Part shown: positions 1-7,932 of the stretch, one piece after another
Position numbering within the stretch: the first letter of the stretch is position 1
Layout: each line of letters starts with the position of its first letter
Assembly (NCBI GenBank): GCA_038326615.1
Contig: JBBQKF010000034.1
Location: 1 to 28,266, forward strand
Direction: 5' to 3'
Length of the DNA: 28,266 bases
DNA from: JBBQKF01 sp038326615
GTDB lineage: Bacteria > Bacillota > Clostridia > Saccharofermentanales > UBA5734
Position numbers and translations under genes: made by a program
The notes under the pieces: model-generated
The model's input: the letters and a program-made list of their open reading frames with translations, nothing else
Databases searched by the model: none
What the model was told of the DNA's origin: nothing

Positions 1-240
1 AGTAAAAAAAGAATAAGAAAAGAATAAGAAAAGAATAAGAAAAGAATATGAAAAGAATATGAAAAGAATATGAAAAGAATATGAAAAGAATATGAAAAGA
101 ATATGAAAAGAGTAATTAAAAAATCAAATAACATTAAGAAAAGAATATGAAAAGAATAAGAAAAGAATAAGAAAAGAATAAGAAAAGAATAAGAAAAGAG
201 TAATTAAAAAATCAAATAACATTAAGAAAAGAATATGAAA
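1..240. repeat. 11-bp minisatellite array with higher-order copy
   Basis: The stretch is built from an 11-bp unit, AAAAGAATAAG or AAAAGAATATG, repeated almost without interruption. A longer block beginning AGTAATTAAAAAATC interrupts the array at 111 and again at 199, exactly 88 bp (8 units) apart, so the array has grown by duplication of a large block as well as of single units. The unit is not a multiple of three and no credible reading frame covers the region. The array continues to the left edge, so its true length is unknown. Confidence 0.9.
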
Positions 241-338
241 AGAGTAAGAAAAATGATAATTAATTTGTTTATTTACGTGAATTTGCCATAAAAATTGAAT
301 TAATATTATGTTTTGACTATAAATTTACATTTTTTATG

Positions 339-366
339 TTGTTAATTTTCTAAAAAGTGATAAAAT
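339..366 (+). promoter_or_regulatory. Putative sigma-A promoter of the CYTH gene
   Basis: TTGTTA at 339-344 and TAAAAT at 361-366 are separated by 16 bp, about 75 bp upstream of the CYTH start. An alternative -35-like TTGACT lies at 313-318 without a good partner. This is a match by eye only. Confidence 0.4.
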
Positions 367-442
367 TAGTAGAGTAAATAGTACAGAGCTGTAGTTTTTA
401 TACAAATAGGGAAGAGTTTCCCAAAACTCGGAGGAAAAGAAA

Positions 443-1087
443 TTGGAAACCGAAATTAAGCTTCGTTTCTTAGAACCTAATGGAAAGGAGCAAATTTTGT
501 CAAACAAATGGATTAAGTCATTGGAAATGCCTGATTCATTGACCGTGAAAAATTTAAAAAACATATACTATGACACTGCTGACCGAATATTAGAAAAGAA
601 CAAAGCTGTTTTTCGTATCAGAAACGATGGAGACGATATATATGTCACAACTGTGAAGATTGGAAAGAGCGTTTCAGAAGGCTTGCATCAAAGACTTGAA
701 TGGAATGTAGAACAAGATGATGATCGGGTGGATGTCAAGTATTTCAGGAAAATGGCTGAGAGTGACGGCGATCCTGCTGAAATATTAAGTGATTTACTGG
801 ATTTGATTGAAGATAAGGATCTTGATGAAGTATGCTCGACTGAATTTGAAAGAACAACAATTCATCTTGGCTATGAAGATACATTGATTGAACTTGCATG
901 CGATAGTGGTGTTTATAAATCTGGTCGAAAGGAACAAGCTTTTGAAGAGCTCGAAATGGAACTGATTGAGGGCGACACAAGGGCATTACTTGATTTTGGA
1001 GATGAAATTGCAAAAATTGTCAAAGTCGAGCCAGAAAACAAAAGTAAATATGGTAGATGTGTAGAACTTGCAATGCTAAATTTATAA
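443..1087 (+). CDS. CYTH domain phosphohydrolase (triphosphate tunnel family)
   Basis: This 214-residue protein matches the CYTH / triphosphate tunnel metalloenzyme fold, whose members hydrolyse triphosphates such as tripolyphosphate, thiamine triphosphate or nucleotides using divalent metal. The N-terminal ExExK signature is visible as ETEIKLRF. It is followed by the usual charged strands: YYDTADRILEK, FRIR, TVKIG, QRLEWNVE, and near the C-terminus ELACDSGVYKSG and EELEMELIEGD. The length is normal for a stand-alone CYTH protein. The start is TTG, preceded by GAGGAAAAG at a good distance; starting any later would remove the ExExK motif. The exact substrate cannot be read from sequence. The next gene begins 61 bp downstream, so co-transcription with the oxidoreductases is possible. 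Confidence 0.85.
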   Translation: METEIKLRFLEPNGKEQILSNKWIKSLEMPDSLTVKNLKNIYYDTADRILEKNKAVFRIRNDGDDIYVTTVKIGKSVSEGLHQRLEWNVEQDDDRVDVKYFRKMAESDGDPAEILSDLLDLIEDKDLDEVCSTEFERTTIHLGYEDTLIELACDSGVYKSGRKEQAFEELEMELIEGDTRALLDFGDEIAKIVKVEPENKSKYGRCVELAMLNL

Positions 1088-1148
1088 TTTATTATATGAC
1101 AATAACTTATTTTACGTTCCCACTTACAGAAGTGGAGGTCTAAAAATA

Positions 1149-3197
1149 TTGGATAAGGAAATTAAAGATACGCCATATGATATTATTGTTATAGGTGGTG
1201 GAGCATCAGGCATGATGGCGGCTATAAATTCGGGCCGCTTTTTTGCGTGTATAAACACCAAATGTAAAATTGCAGTTATCGAAAGACACCCCAAACTCGG
1301 TCGCAAATTACTTGCTACTGGTAATGGAAGATGCAATCTTAGCAATTGGAATTCGGGCGATTCTTTCGCTAATCATTATTATAGTGAAAACAACAAATTG
1401 TTTGAAAGTGTACTTGATTCATTTAGCCCTAAAAAGTCTATCGAATTCTTTGAGAGTATAGGTATACTATGCAAAACGAAAGAATATGGAAAAATATATC
1501 CTTTTTGTGATCAGGCGCATAGTGTAAACGAAGCATTGAAACAGGAACTTAAAAATTTGCATATTGATATGATAAAATCAACAGAAGTTTTTGATATTTC
1601 CAAAAATTCAAGGACAAATGGAACTCAAATTACCCGTGAGGTAGTAAATAAATCAAACCCCGAATTTGAATCTGAGAATCTTATTGTGCAAAAATTTGAT
1701 ATAAAATCTTTTAAACCTATTAAATTACAAGAAAGTTATGGGATATCAGATAATCTTTTTAAAATTAGTTGCAAAAAAATTGCTAAAAACACAGAGAGTG
1801 AAAACACAGCTAAGTCTAATTTGAATTCAATTTCTACGAAAAAAATGTTGGCTGAGTCTGGAATAGAGATTGAATTGGGGATTAAAGTCGAAATGTTCGA
1901 AATGTTTGCAAAGAAAGTTATAGTGGCAACGGGGGGCAAAGCATCTCCAATGCTTTCATCAGATGGATTAGGTTATGGACTCTTAGAAAAATTTGCACAC
2001 AAGAAAACATTTACGTTTCCGGCAATTGTTCAAATTAAAACAACTAAAGATTTTGTATCTTCACTTGTCGGCACTAAATGGGATGTGGGAATATCATTAC
2101 TGAAATCGAATAAAGATGGAAGAAACATTATCAGGAAAGAATGCGGCGAACTTCTTTTTACTTCATATGGGATTTCAGGACCTCCTGTTTTACAACTTGC
2201 CAGGCATCTTAACGGGTATTATGAGAAGCGCAATGAGAATAGCGAATCCACTAAAATTAAAGAATCTATCAAGAATAAAGAATCTATTAACAATGCAGAA
2301 TTTATCAGCATTAAAGAATCCATTGGTATTATAAGTAGAGAATCCAGCAATAAAGAATCAATTGGTAGTAACAAAGAGCCTAAGAGCCAAGAAGCAAATA
2401 AAAGAACGGAATTAATTAAAGTTAACGAAATAATTGGGGAAAATGAACCAATTAGTAAATGGGAATCCATCAGTAAAAATAAACCAAATAAAAATTGGGA
2501 ACCAGGTAAAATTAATGAGTCAATTAAAATTAATGAGTCAATTAAAATTAATGAGTCAATTGAAATTAATGAGTCAATTATAAATAATGATCCAGTTGAA
2601 ATTAATGAGTCAATTGAAATTAATGAGTCAATTATAAATAATGATCCAGTTGAAATTAGTGAATCATATGGCAAAATAGAATACTATGCAATAATTGATT
2701 TCTTAATGGAGTTTACAACAAAAGACCTTATTGAATTATTTTCAAAAAGAATTAGGGATATGTCAACTAAACCAATGCAATACTTACTTGCTGGCGTTTT
2801 ACCTGATAAAATTGCGATTGCTCTAACAAGGAAAATAGTGCGCAACATTGATTTACGAACAATTTCTGAAATTACACAAACTGAGCTTGCAGTGCTTGTT
2901 AAGAACCTTAAGGCGTTTCCGCTCAAAATAACCGGTACATGTGGGTTTGAAGAAGCACAGGTAACAGCAGGTGGGATGAGTTGTGATGGATTTAACAAGC
3001 GAACACTTGAATCAAACAATTGTGAGGGATTGTTTGTTGCTGGTGAAGTTTTGGATGTTGATGGTGATTGTGGAGGATATAATCTGCAATTTGCATGGGC
3101 AAGCGGATATGTCGCTGGAATTAGCGCAGCAGCATCTTTGAAAAATCTTACTGCTAAACATATAAACAAAAAGAATTACCAGGAAGAAAAAATTTGA
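1149..3197 (+). CDS. BaiN/HI0933-like FAD flavoprotein with large repeat insert
   Basis: This is a predicted NAD(P)/FAD-dependent oxidoreductase of the HI0933/YhiN/BaiN family. The FAD-binding Rossmann motif GGGASGMMAA lies near residues 16-25. The family motifs GRKLLATGNGRCNLSN, GISGPPVLQLAR (about 340), CGFEEAQVTAGG (about 600) and the C-terminal VAGEVLDVDGDCGGYN are intact. The family is usually about 400-420 residues; this one is 682. The excess sits in two places: about residues 150-245, and a very polar stretch at about 358-512 made of KESI- and then KINESI-type repeats. Because the downstream motifs stay in frame, the gene appears intact. The start is TTG with GTGGAGGT upstream, lying in a small hairpin. 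The physiological substrate is unknown; BaiN in gut clostridia reduces bile-acid intermediates, but family membership alone does not support that role here. Confidence 0.85.
   Translation: MDKEIKDTPYDIIVIGGGASGMMAAINSGRFFACINTKCKIAVIERHPKLGRKLLATGNGRCNLSNWNSGDSFANHYYSENNKLFESVLDSFSPKKSIEFFESIGILCKTKEYGKIYPFCDQAHSVNEALKQELKNLHIDMIKSTEVFDISKNSRTNGTQITREVVNKSNPEFESENLIVQKFDIKSFKPIKLQESYGISDNLFKISCKKIAKNTESENTAKSNLNSISTKKMLAESGIEIELGIKVEMFEMFAKKVIVATGGKASPMLSSDGLGYGLLEKFAHKKTFTFPAIVQIKTTKDFVSSLVGTKWDVGISLLKSNKDGRNIIRKECGELLFTSYGISGPPVLQLARHLNGYYEKRNENSESTKIKESIKNKESINNAEFISIKESIGIISRESSNKESIGSNKEPKSQEANKRTELIKVNEIIGENEPISKWESISKNKPNKNWEPGKINESIKINESIKINESIEINESIINNDPVEINESIEINESIINNDPVEISESYGKIEYYAIIDFLMEFTTKDLIELFSKRIRDMSTKPMQYLLAGVLPDKIAIALTRKIVRNIDLRTISEITQTELAVLVKNLKAFPLKITGTCGFEEAQVTAGGMSCDGFNKRTLESNNCEGLFVAGEVLDVDGDCGGYNLQFAWASGYVAGISAAASLKNLTAKHINKKNYQEEKI
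2508..2669 (+). repeat. 18-bp in-frame minisatellite in the BaiN-like gene
   Basis: Nine consecutive 18-bp units encode six-residue repeats of the type KINESI/EINESI/INNDPV. Within them, a 54-bp higher-order unit (two EINESI-type units followed by INNDPV) occurs twice. Every unit is a multiple of three, so the frame is kept. More degenerate KESI-type units precede it from about 2250. Confidence 0.95.
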
Positions 3198-3240
3198 AAC
3201 ACCATGAAAATGGTACTTTAATTAAAGAGGGAAAATAAAA

Positions 3241-5466
3241 ATGAAATATCTGATAGATGAAATTAAATGTAGAATTCCATATAGTCAGGACGATTTCTAT
3301 ATGGCAGTGCAAACAAATGTTGATAAAAATGAAATTGCCAGGACTGGACTTATCGAAAAATACGGTGAAGAAGGCATACAGCAGATTTTTATTAGTTCTT
3401 CTAATTGCAGAGTCTTGAAAAAATCAATTGATGCAAGAAAGAGACCCGTGCTTTTCGATGTTTACAATGTTGAAATATTTTTTGATGAGGAAAATTCAAC
3501 TGATTTACCACTTAGTCTTTATAAGAGTGATATTGAGCATGACCAAAACTATGGAAAAGATATTATAGGAAGAAGTGAGAAAATTAATAATGGTGAGATT
3601 GTAAAGGGTATTTTAAAAATTAACGATAAAGTGAATACTGGGGACATTGAGGGTATTAAGAATTTAGAGAGTATCAAAAGTATTGCGAAAATAGAGAACA
3701 GTAAAAATGTTAAGAGAATTAATATATTTAGTGATAGCAGTATTTTAGAAAAAATAGACAATGAAAATATTATGAGTATTAATAACATAGAGAATTGTGA
3801 GAATAATGAGAATAAAGAGAATTTAGAGAATTGTGAGAATAATGAGAATGATGAGAATAATGAGAATAAAGAGAATGTAGAGAATTTAGAGAATTTAGAG
3901 AATTTAGAGAATTTAGAGAATTTAGAGAATTTAGAGAATTTAGAGAATAATGAGAATTTAGAGAATTTAGATAATACAGGAAATTTAAAAGAAAAATGTG
4001 TTATGAATAATTCAGAGAATTCAATCGGTATTAACAATGAAATATTGATTGAAAAACTTAATAATCGCATATTTATTGTTGGCAGTGGGCCAGCAGGATT
4101 ATTTGCGACCCTATATTTAGCGACAAAAGGATTAAAGCCTGTTTTAATTGAAAGAGGCAAGTGTGTTGAGAAACGCATTAAGGATATTAATGAATTTTGG
4201 GATAAGGGGATTTTAAAACCGGACTCAAATGCGCAATTTGGTGAAGGTGGTGCTGGCACATTTTCTGACGGCAAGCTTACCACGGGAATTAAAGATCCAG
4301 CATGCCGTATTGTCCTTGAAACACTTGTGGACGCAGGGGCACCTAGAGAAATGTTATATATGACAAAACCACATATTGGCACCGACCTTTTAAGAAATAT
4401 CGTAAAAAATATTCGTCTAAAAATCCAGGAACTTGGCGGCGATGTTCTTTTTGAAACAAAGCTTTCAGGGGTGAATTTTTCTGATAACAAACTTACTGGA
4501 ATTGAAATAATTCAAGACAATTATGATGAGAATTTTACGGCCAAGACATATTCAATAATTACGGATAACATTATACTTGCAACAGGTCATAGTGCAAGAG
4601 ATACGATTCGTATGTTGATTAACAAGGGAATAAGCATGCAAGCAAAACCTTTCTCAATGGGAGTTCGAATTGAGCATCTTCAAAAAAATATAAACGAAAG
4701 TCAATATGGAAAACAAACCACGGATATCGCACAATCCTTGCCAGCTGCAGATTATAAGCTTTCCTGTCATTTACCGAGCGGAAGAGACGTTTACACATTT
4801 TGTATGTGTCCCGGAGGGCAGGTAATCGGCGCATCTTCAGGTGAAAAGCAAGTTGTAACCAATGGGATGAGCCTTTATTCCAGAGCATTAGATAACGCAA
4901 ATAGTGCCGTTCTCGTTAATGTAACGCCTGATGACTTTGAGAGTGATTCGCCTATTGCTGGGATTGAGTTTCAGGAAAAATGGGAACGAAAAGCTTATGA
5001 ATCTGGCGGTGGAAATTTCTATGCGCCTGTTCAATTTGTTGGCGACTTTATTGAGAATAATTCTAAAGTATATAATGAAATGCAAAATGAATCAAAAAGT
5101 ATAAAAATGAATTTGAAATTTAAAAGTCAATACGAAAAAGTTATTCCGACATACACCCCGGGGGTCAGATGGACAAGAATGGACTTGTGTCTTCCTGATT
5201 TTATAACTAACTCAATTCGCGCAGCACTTCCTATATTTGATCGAAAACTTAATGGATTTGCATCAAAGGGTGTAGTGATTACAGGCATTGAATCACGAAG
5301 TTCATGCCCCGTCAGAATCTTGAGAGATGAAAATCATATGTCGAATATTAAAGGTTTATTTCCTTGTGGAGAAGGAGCGGGCTATGCTGGCGGCATAGTG
5401 TCTTCTGCAGTTGATGGTATTAAATGCGCCGTGAAATTATATGAGCAAAAAAGCAAAGTAGTTTAG
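3241..5466 (+). CDS. COG2509-type FAD-dependent dehydrogenase with ENL-repeat insert
   Basis: The protein resembles the uncharacterised FAD-dependent dehydrogenases of COG2509. Residues 1-90 form a small N-terminal domain (KYLIDEIKCRIP...). The FAD dinucleotide-binding motif VGSGPAGLFATLYLA lies near 278-292, followed by QFGEGGAGTFSDGKL and the C-terminal GITGIESRSSCPVRI-like and GEGAGYAGGIVSSA motifs. Family members are about 530 residues; this one is 741. The extra 180 or so residues (about 95-275) are a polar linker rich in Asn and Glu that ends in ENL/ENN repeats, inserted exactly between the N-terminal domain and the Rossmann domain. A GAGGG ribosome site precedes the ATG. It lies 43 bp after the BaiN-like gene, so the two form a likely operon. 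Substrate unknown. Confidence 0.85.
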   Translation: MKYLIDEIKCRIPYSQDDFYMAVQTNVDKNEIARTGLIEKYGEEGIQQIFISSSNCRVLKKSIDARKRPVLFDVYNVEIFFDEENSTDLPLSLYKSDIEHDQNYGKDIIGRSEKINNGEIVKGILKINDKVNTGDIEGIKNLESIKSIAKIENSKNVKRINIFSDSSILEKIDNENIMSINNIENCENNENKENLENCENNENDENNENKENVENLENLENLENLENLENLENLENNENLENLDNTGNLKEKCVMNNSENSIGINNEILIEKLNNRIFIVGSGPAGLFATLYLATKGLKPVLIERGKCVEKRIKDINEFWDKGILKPDSNAQFGEGGAGTFSDGKLTTGIKDPACRIVLETLVDAGAPREMLYMTKPHIGTDLLRNIVKNIRLKIQELGGDVLFETKLSGVNFSDNKLTGIEIIQDNYDENFTAKTYSIITDNIILATGHSARDTIRMLINKGISMQAKPFSMGVRIEHLQKNINESQYGKQTTDIAQSLPAADYKLSCHLPSGRDVYTFCMCPGGQVIGASSGEKQVVTNGMSLYSRALDNANSAVLVNVTPDDFESDSPIAGIEFQEKWERKAYESGGGNFYAPVQFVGDFIENNSKVYNEMQNESKSIKMNLKFKSQYEKVIPTYTPGVRWTRMDLCLPDFITNSIRAALPIFDRKLNGFASKGVVITGIESRSSCPVRILRDENHMSNIKGLFPCGEGAGYAGGIVSSAVDGIKCAVKLYEQKSKVV
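3785..3975 (+). repeat. 9-bp in-frame ENL/ENN repeat
   Basis: Units of GAGAATTTA and variants (GAGAATAAT, GAGAATAAA) are repeated in frame and encode ENL, ENN and ENK triplets. The purest block runs from about 3885 to 3950. They fall in the linker between the N-terminal and FAD domains of the surrounding gene. Confidence 0.95.
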
Positions 5467-5494
5467 GTTAGTGATGGAATGAAACAAAGTGACC

Positions 5495-5525
5495 TACTCT
5501 CACCACCTGTAGAGGAGAGAGTTTC
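5495..5525. other. Intergenic hairpin after the oxidoreductase operon
   Basis: ACTCTC and GAGAGT flank an inner CCT-GTAG-AGG hairpin, giving a stem with an asymmetric internal loop. It lies 30 bp downstream of the COG2509-like gene. There is no clear T-run, so it is not a textbook terminator. It resembles the palindromic ends of IS200/IS605 elements, but no transposase is nearby. Confidence 0.35.
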
Positions 5526-5698
5526 TGGCATTTCCTATAATTATTTTCGTCTGATAATTATCAATATACAAATTGTTTGAAGTTGTCGTATATACAATAA
5601 AATAAGGTATCACAGGCTTTATTAACTGCTATAATTATACCAAAAATACTGCTATATTTCAATTGGGAATCATTCATTATTTTTCATTATTGGAATGT

Positions 5699-7027
5699 TT
5701 ACAGATGCTTAATATTTTGTTTGGTTTCGTCATGGATTTTGTTATCAGTTGGTGAATTATCATTCACATCATTTTGATTGTTTTTCTTAACGAACATAGC
5801 ACGCATTACGGCGTCATCTCCGAATCTTTCGCGTATCAGGTCAATTGCTTTTTCGACATTTTCGTTTTTTTCTTTGCGAAGGGAAGAATCAAAAAAAGAC
5901 ATCTGGACAGGAGCGGTTGATTCTTCCATGTTTGTTACGCGGATGCCCAGCGAGCGCAAAGGCTTGCTTGCTCCTAGATGCCAGTTTTCGTGGAGCAAGC
6001 GCATTGCTGCTGCGATTATATCGCCGGACACACAAGTTGCAGCAGCAAGTCCGCACTGGCGCTCGATGGAATCGAGGTCACAATCGCGAAGACTTATTGC
6101 TACAGTGCGACCTCGAAGGCCGTTTTCGCGAAGACGTCTAGCAACACTTTCGGCAAGTATAGTCAAAACGGCCTTGGCATCCTCGTACGTTCTGACATCA
6201 TGGGGCGTCGTAATACTATTGCCTATGCCTTTTGCACGGACACTAGCCCAGTTCTTCTCAACATTGCTGATATCGTAACCATTGGCATAGGCCCACAAAG
6301 TGCCGCCCCATTTCCCGAATTCTTTAACAAGAAAAGCTTCATCTAAAATAGCGAGACGCCCGATTGTGCTTATTCCAATTCGCTTGAGTTGCTTAGCGGT
6401 CTTACGACCAACAAAAAGTAAATCTTCAACAGGCAATGGCCAAACAAGGTCTTTATAATTCTCCCGAGTAATTATTGTAGTCGCATCGGGCTTTTTCATG
6501 TCACTACCCAATTTTGCATATATTTTATTCCAGGAAATTCCTACTGATATTGTAAGCCCAAGTTCATTTCTTACAGCGGCTCGTATTTCATCAGCAATAT
6601 GGGAAGCATCCCCCATTAAAAGGGTGCTTCCAGTAATGTCAAGCCAACACTCATCAATCCCGAATGGTTCAATTGCGTCGGTATATCGTTCATAAATTTC
6701 GCGGACTAATTCCGAGTAATGGGAATACTTTTTCATATCGGGGGGAACGATAACTAGGTTTGGACATTTTGCTTTAGCCTGCCAAATGGGTTCTGCTGTT
6801 TTAACACCACATACCTTCGCAAGTTGATTTTTAGCAAGAATTATTCCATGTCTTTTTTCGACACTCCCACCAACAGCAACTGGTTGTCCCTTAAGCTCGG
6901 GATGATATAAACATTCAACAGAGGCATAAAAATTATTCAAATCGCAATGCAAAATAATCCGGTCTGATAAAAAATTATTACCGCAATCAGTTTTAGTTTC
7001 ACCTAAATTACCTGGCATTCCGAACAA
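5699..7027 (-). CDS. dinB: Y-family DNA polymerase IV
   Basis: This is a translesion DNA polymerase of the DinB type, which copies damaged templates with low fidelity. The palm-domain motif DLNNFYASVE with its first metal-binding Asp, and the catalytic DE pair in GIDECWLDITGS, are both present. They are followed by the thumb (helix-hairpin-helix region around VGRKTAKQLKRIGI) and a little-finger domain. An ATG occurs at 7051 with no ribosome site. An in-frame TTG at 7027 has AGGGGGA placed six bases upstream, and TTG starts are used elsewhere here, so the TTG is preferred. The polymerase-proper motif DRIILHCDLNNFY begins about 20 residues after it. A near-consensus SOS box lies upstream. The C-terminal tail after about residue 410 is polar and not conserved. 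Confidence 0.9.
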   Translation of the reverse strand: MFGMPGNLGETKTDCGNNFLSDRIILHCDLNNFYASVECLYHPELKGQPVAVGGSVEKRHGIILAKNQLAKVCGVKTAEPIWQAKAKCPNLVIVPPDMKKYSHYSELVREIYERYTDAIEPFGIDECWLDITGSTLLMGDASHIADEIRAAVRNELGLTISVGISWNKIYAKLGSDMKKPDATTIITRENYKDLVWPLPVEDLLFVGRKTAKQLKRIGISTIGRLAILDEAFLVKEFGKWGGTLWAYANGYDISNVEKNWASVRAKGIGNSITTPHDVRTYEDAKAVLTILAESVARRLRENGLRGRTVAISLRDCDLDSIERQCGLAAATCVSGDIIAAAMRLLHENWHLGASKPLRSLGIRVTNMEESTAPVQMSFFDSSLRKEKNENVEKAIDLIRERFGDDAVMRAMFVKKNNQNDVNDNSPTDNKIHDETKQNIKHL

Positions 7028-7073
7028 AAGAAATCCCCCTTGAGCAAACATTATAATTTATTATAAAAAATAA

Positions 7074-7087
7074 GGAACAAACGTTTG
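7074..7087 (-). promoter_or_regulatory. Putative LexA (SOS) box of dinB
   Basis: GGAACAAACGTTTG matches the Gram-positive SOS consensus CGAAC-RNRY-GTTYG at 13 of 14 positions (only the first base differs). It contains the perfect palindrome CAAACGTTTG and lies about 50 bp upstream of the dinB TTG start. DinB genes are commonly SOS-controlled. Confidence 0.7.
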
Positions 7088-7151
7088 CTATATAATTATA
7101 TCAAGAATTTGCAAGAAATGAAACAAAAATTTGAAATGAATCTATTGAATA

Positions 7152-7180
7152 TTGACAATATGGATTTGTAGCAGTATTAT
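7152..7180 (+). promoter_or_regulatory. Sigma-A promoter of the Rrf2 gene
   Basis: TTGACA at 7152-7157 and TATTAT at 7175-7180 have a perfect 17-bp spacer. A putative operator begins 5 bp downstream. The start codon is about 135 bp away. Confidence 0.7.
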
Positions 7181-7184
7181 TAAA

Positions 7185-7211
7185 TTAAACATATATATAT
7201 TCTATGCAATG
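7185..7211 (+). promoter_or_regulatory. Putative 27-bp operator, copy 1 (Rrf2 promoter)
   Basis: TTAAACATATAT, seven variable bases, then ATGCAATG. The same arrangement with identical internal spacing recurs downstream of the cysK -10 box (7894-7920). 22 of 27 positions are identical, and most differences lie in the seven-base centre. Its position suggests a repressor site, most simply for the Rrf2 protein itself. Confidence 0.55.
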
Positions 7212-7314
7212 ATAATTAAATAATATTAGCAATTGCAAATTGATACTGTAATAATAATTTGATAGACAATTGTTAAAAATAATAGTAATAATAAACAGCC
7301 GAATGGAGTAACAA

Positions 7315-7761
7315 ATGAAATTTTCATCTAAAGGAAGGTATGCGATTGCTTCTTTGATTTTTATGGCTTTAAGTGCACACAATGAAGAGCAAATTACTAT
7401 TATTTCTATAGCACAAACGCTTGGGATTTCGAAGATTTATCTTGAACAAGTTTTTTCAATGCTAAAGCGAGCAAATATAGTGACATCAATTAAAGGCGCG
7501 CAAGGTGGTTACAGGCTGGTATCATCGCCAGATAAAATTACTGTCGGCGAAATTGCAAGAGCAGTTGAAACAGGACTTTTCGAAAAAGCAGACAGCACAG
7601 TTGCACTCGAAGCTGAACATATAGACAAGGCAATGGAAAGTATGATTTGGGATCCTCTTGATTTGTCAATTTCAGAAACGCTTGACAGAATTACACTAAA
7701 ATCATTAGCTGATGAGTCCGATAAAACAAAAAACGGCGAAAATTATATGTTTTTTATCTAA
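7315..7761 (+). CDS. Rrf2 family transcriptional repressor, CymR-like
   Basis: This 148-residue Rrf2 regulator has the family N-terminus KFSSKGRYAIASLIFMAL, the winged helix (ISIAQTLGISKIYLEQVFSMLKRANIV) and the wing KGAQGGYRL. It contains no cysteine at all, so it cannot hold the Fe-S cluster of IscR or NsrR. That, together with the adjacent cysK, points to a CymR-like regulator of sulfur and cysteine metabolism; CymR works in complex with CysK in Bacillus. GAATGGAGTAAC precedes the ATG. A possible operator is shared with cysK, consistent with autoregulation. The CymR assignment is inference from context. Confidence 0.85.
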   Translation: MKFSSKGRYAIASLIFMALSAHNEEQITIISIAQTLGISKIYLEQVFSMLKRANIVTSIKGAQGGYRLVSSPDKITVGEIARAVETGLFEKADSTVALEAEHIDKAMESMIWDPLDLSISETLDRITLKSLADESDKTKNGENYMFFI

Positions 7762-7855
7762 ACAGATTAAATTTTGTAGTTTTTAAATTCACAAAGACTT
7801 TATTTTATAATTTATAAAGGTTTAAAAAGACTATATTTTTATAACAAAAAAACAA

Positions 7856-7884
7856 TTGACACGAAAACGAAGTTGCTATATAAT
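7856..7884 (+). promoter_or_regulatory. Sigma-A promoter of cysK
   Basis: TTGACA at 7856-7861 and TATAAT at 7879-7884 with a 17-bp spacer, a perfect consensus promoter. So strong a promoter would be expected to need repression, which fits the operator-like repeat 10 bp downstream. Confidence 0.85.
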
Positions 7885-7893
7885 TAAAACATA

Positions 7894-7920
7894 TTAAACA
7901 TATATGAATGAAATGCAATG
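7894..7920 (+). promoter_or_regulatory. Putative 27-bp operator, copy 2 (cysK promoter)
   Basis: TTAAACATATAT, seven variable bases, ATGCAATG: the same blocks and spacing as at 7185-7211. It lies directly after the cysK -10 box and runs into the ribosome-binding site. It contains a short CAT...ATG dyad. See the Rrf2 gene for the proposed binding protein. Confidence 0.55.
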
Positions 7921-7932
7921 GAGGAAAATTGT

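Noticed and set aside
1..240. CRISPR array at the left edge
   Set aside because: Units are 11 bp head to tail with no spacers, and no cas gene is present.
2219..2674. Minus-strand 151-residue frame rich in DSLI repeats
   Set aside because: It is the antisense shadow of the KINESI repeat in the BaiN-like gene, with no start signal.
3549..4490. Minus-strand 313-residue frame with FSKFSKFSK repeats
   Set aside because: It is the antisense of the ENL repeat and FAD domain of the COG2509-like gene, which has family motifs in the plus strand.
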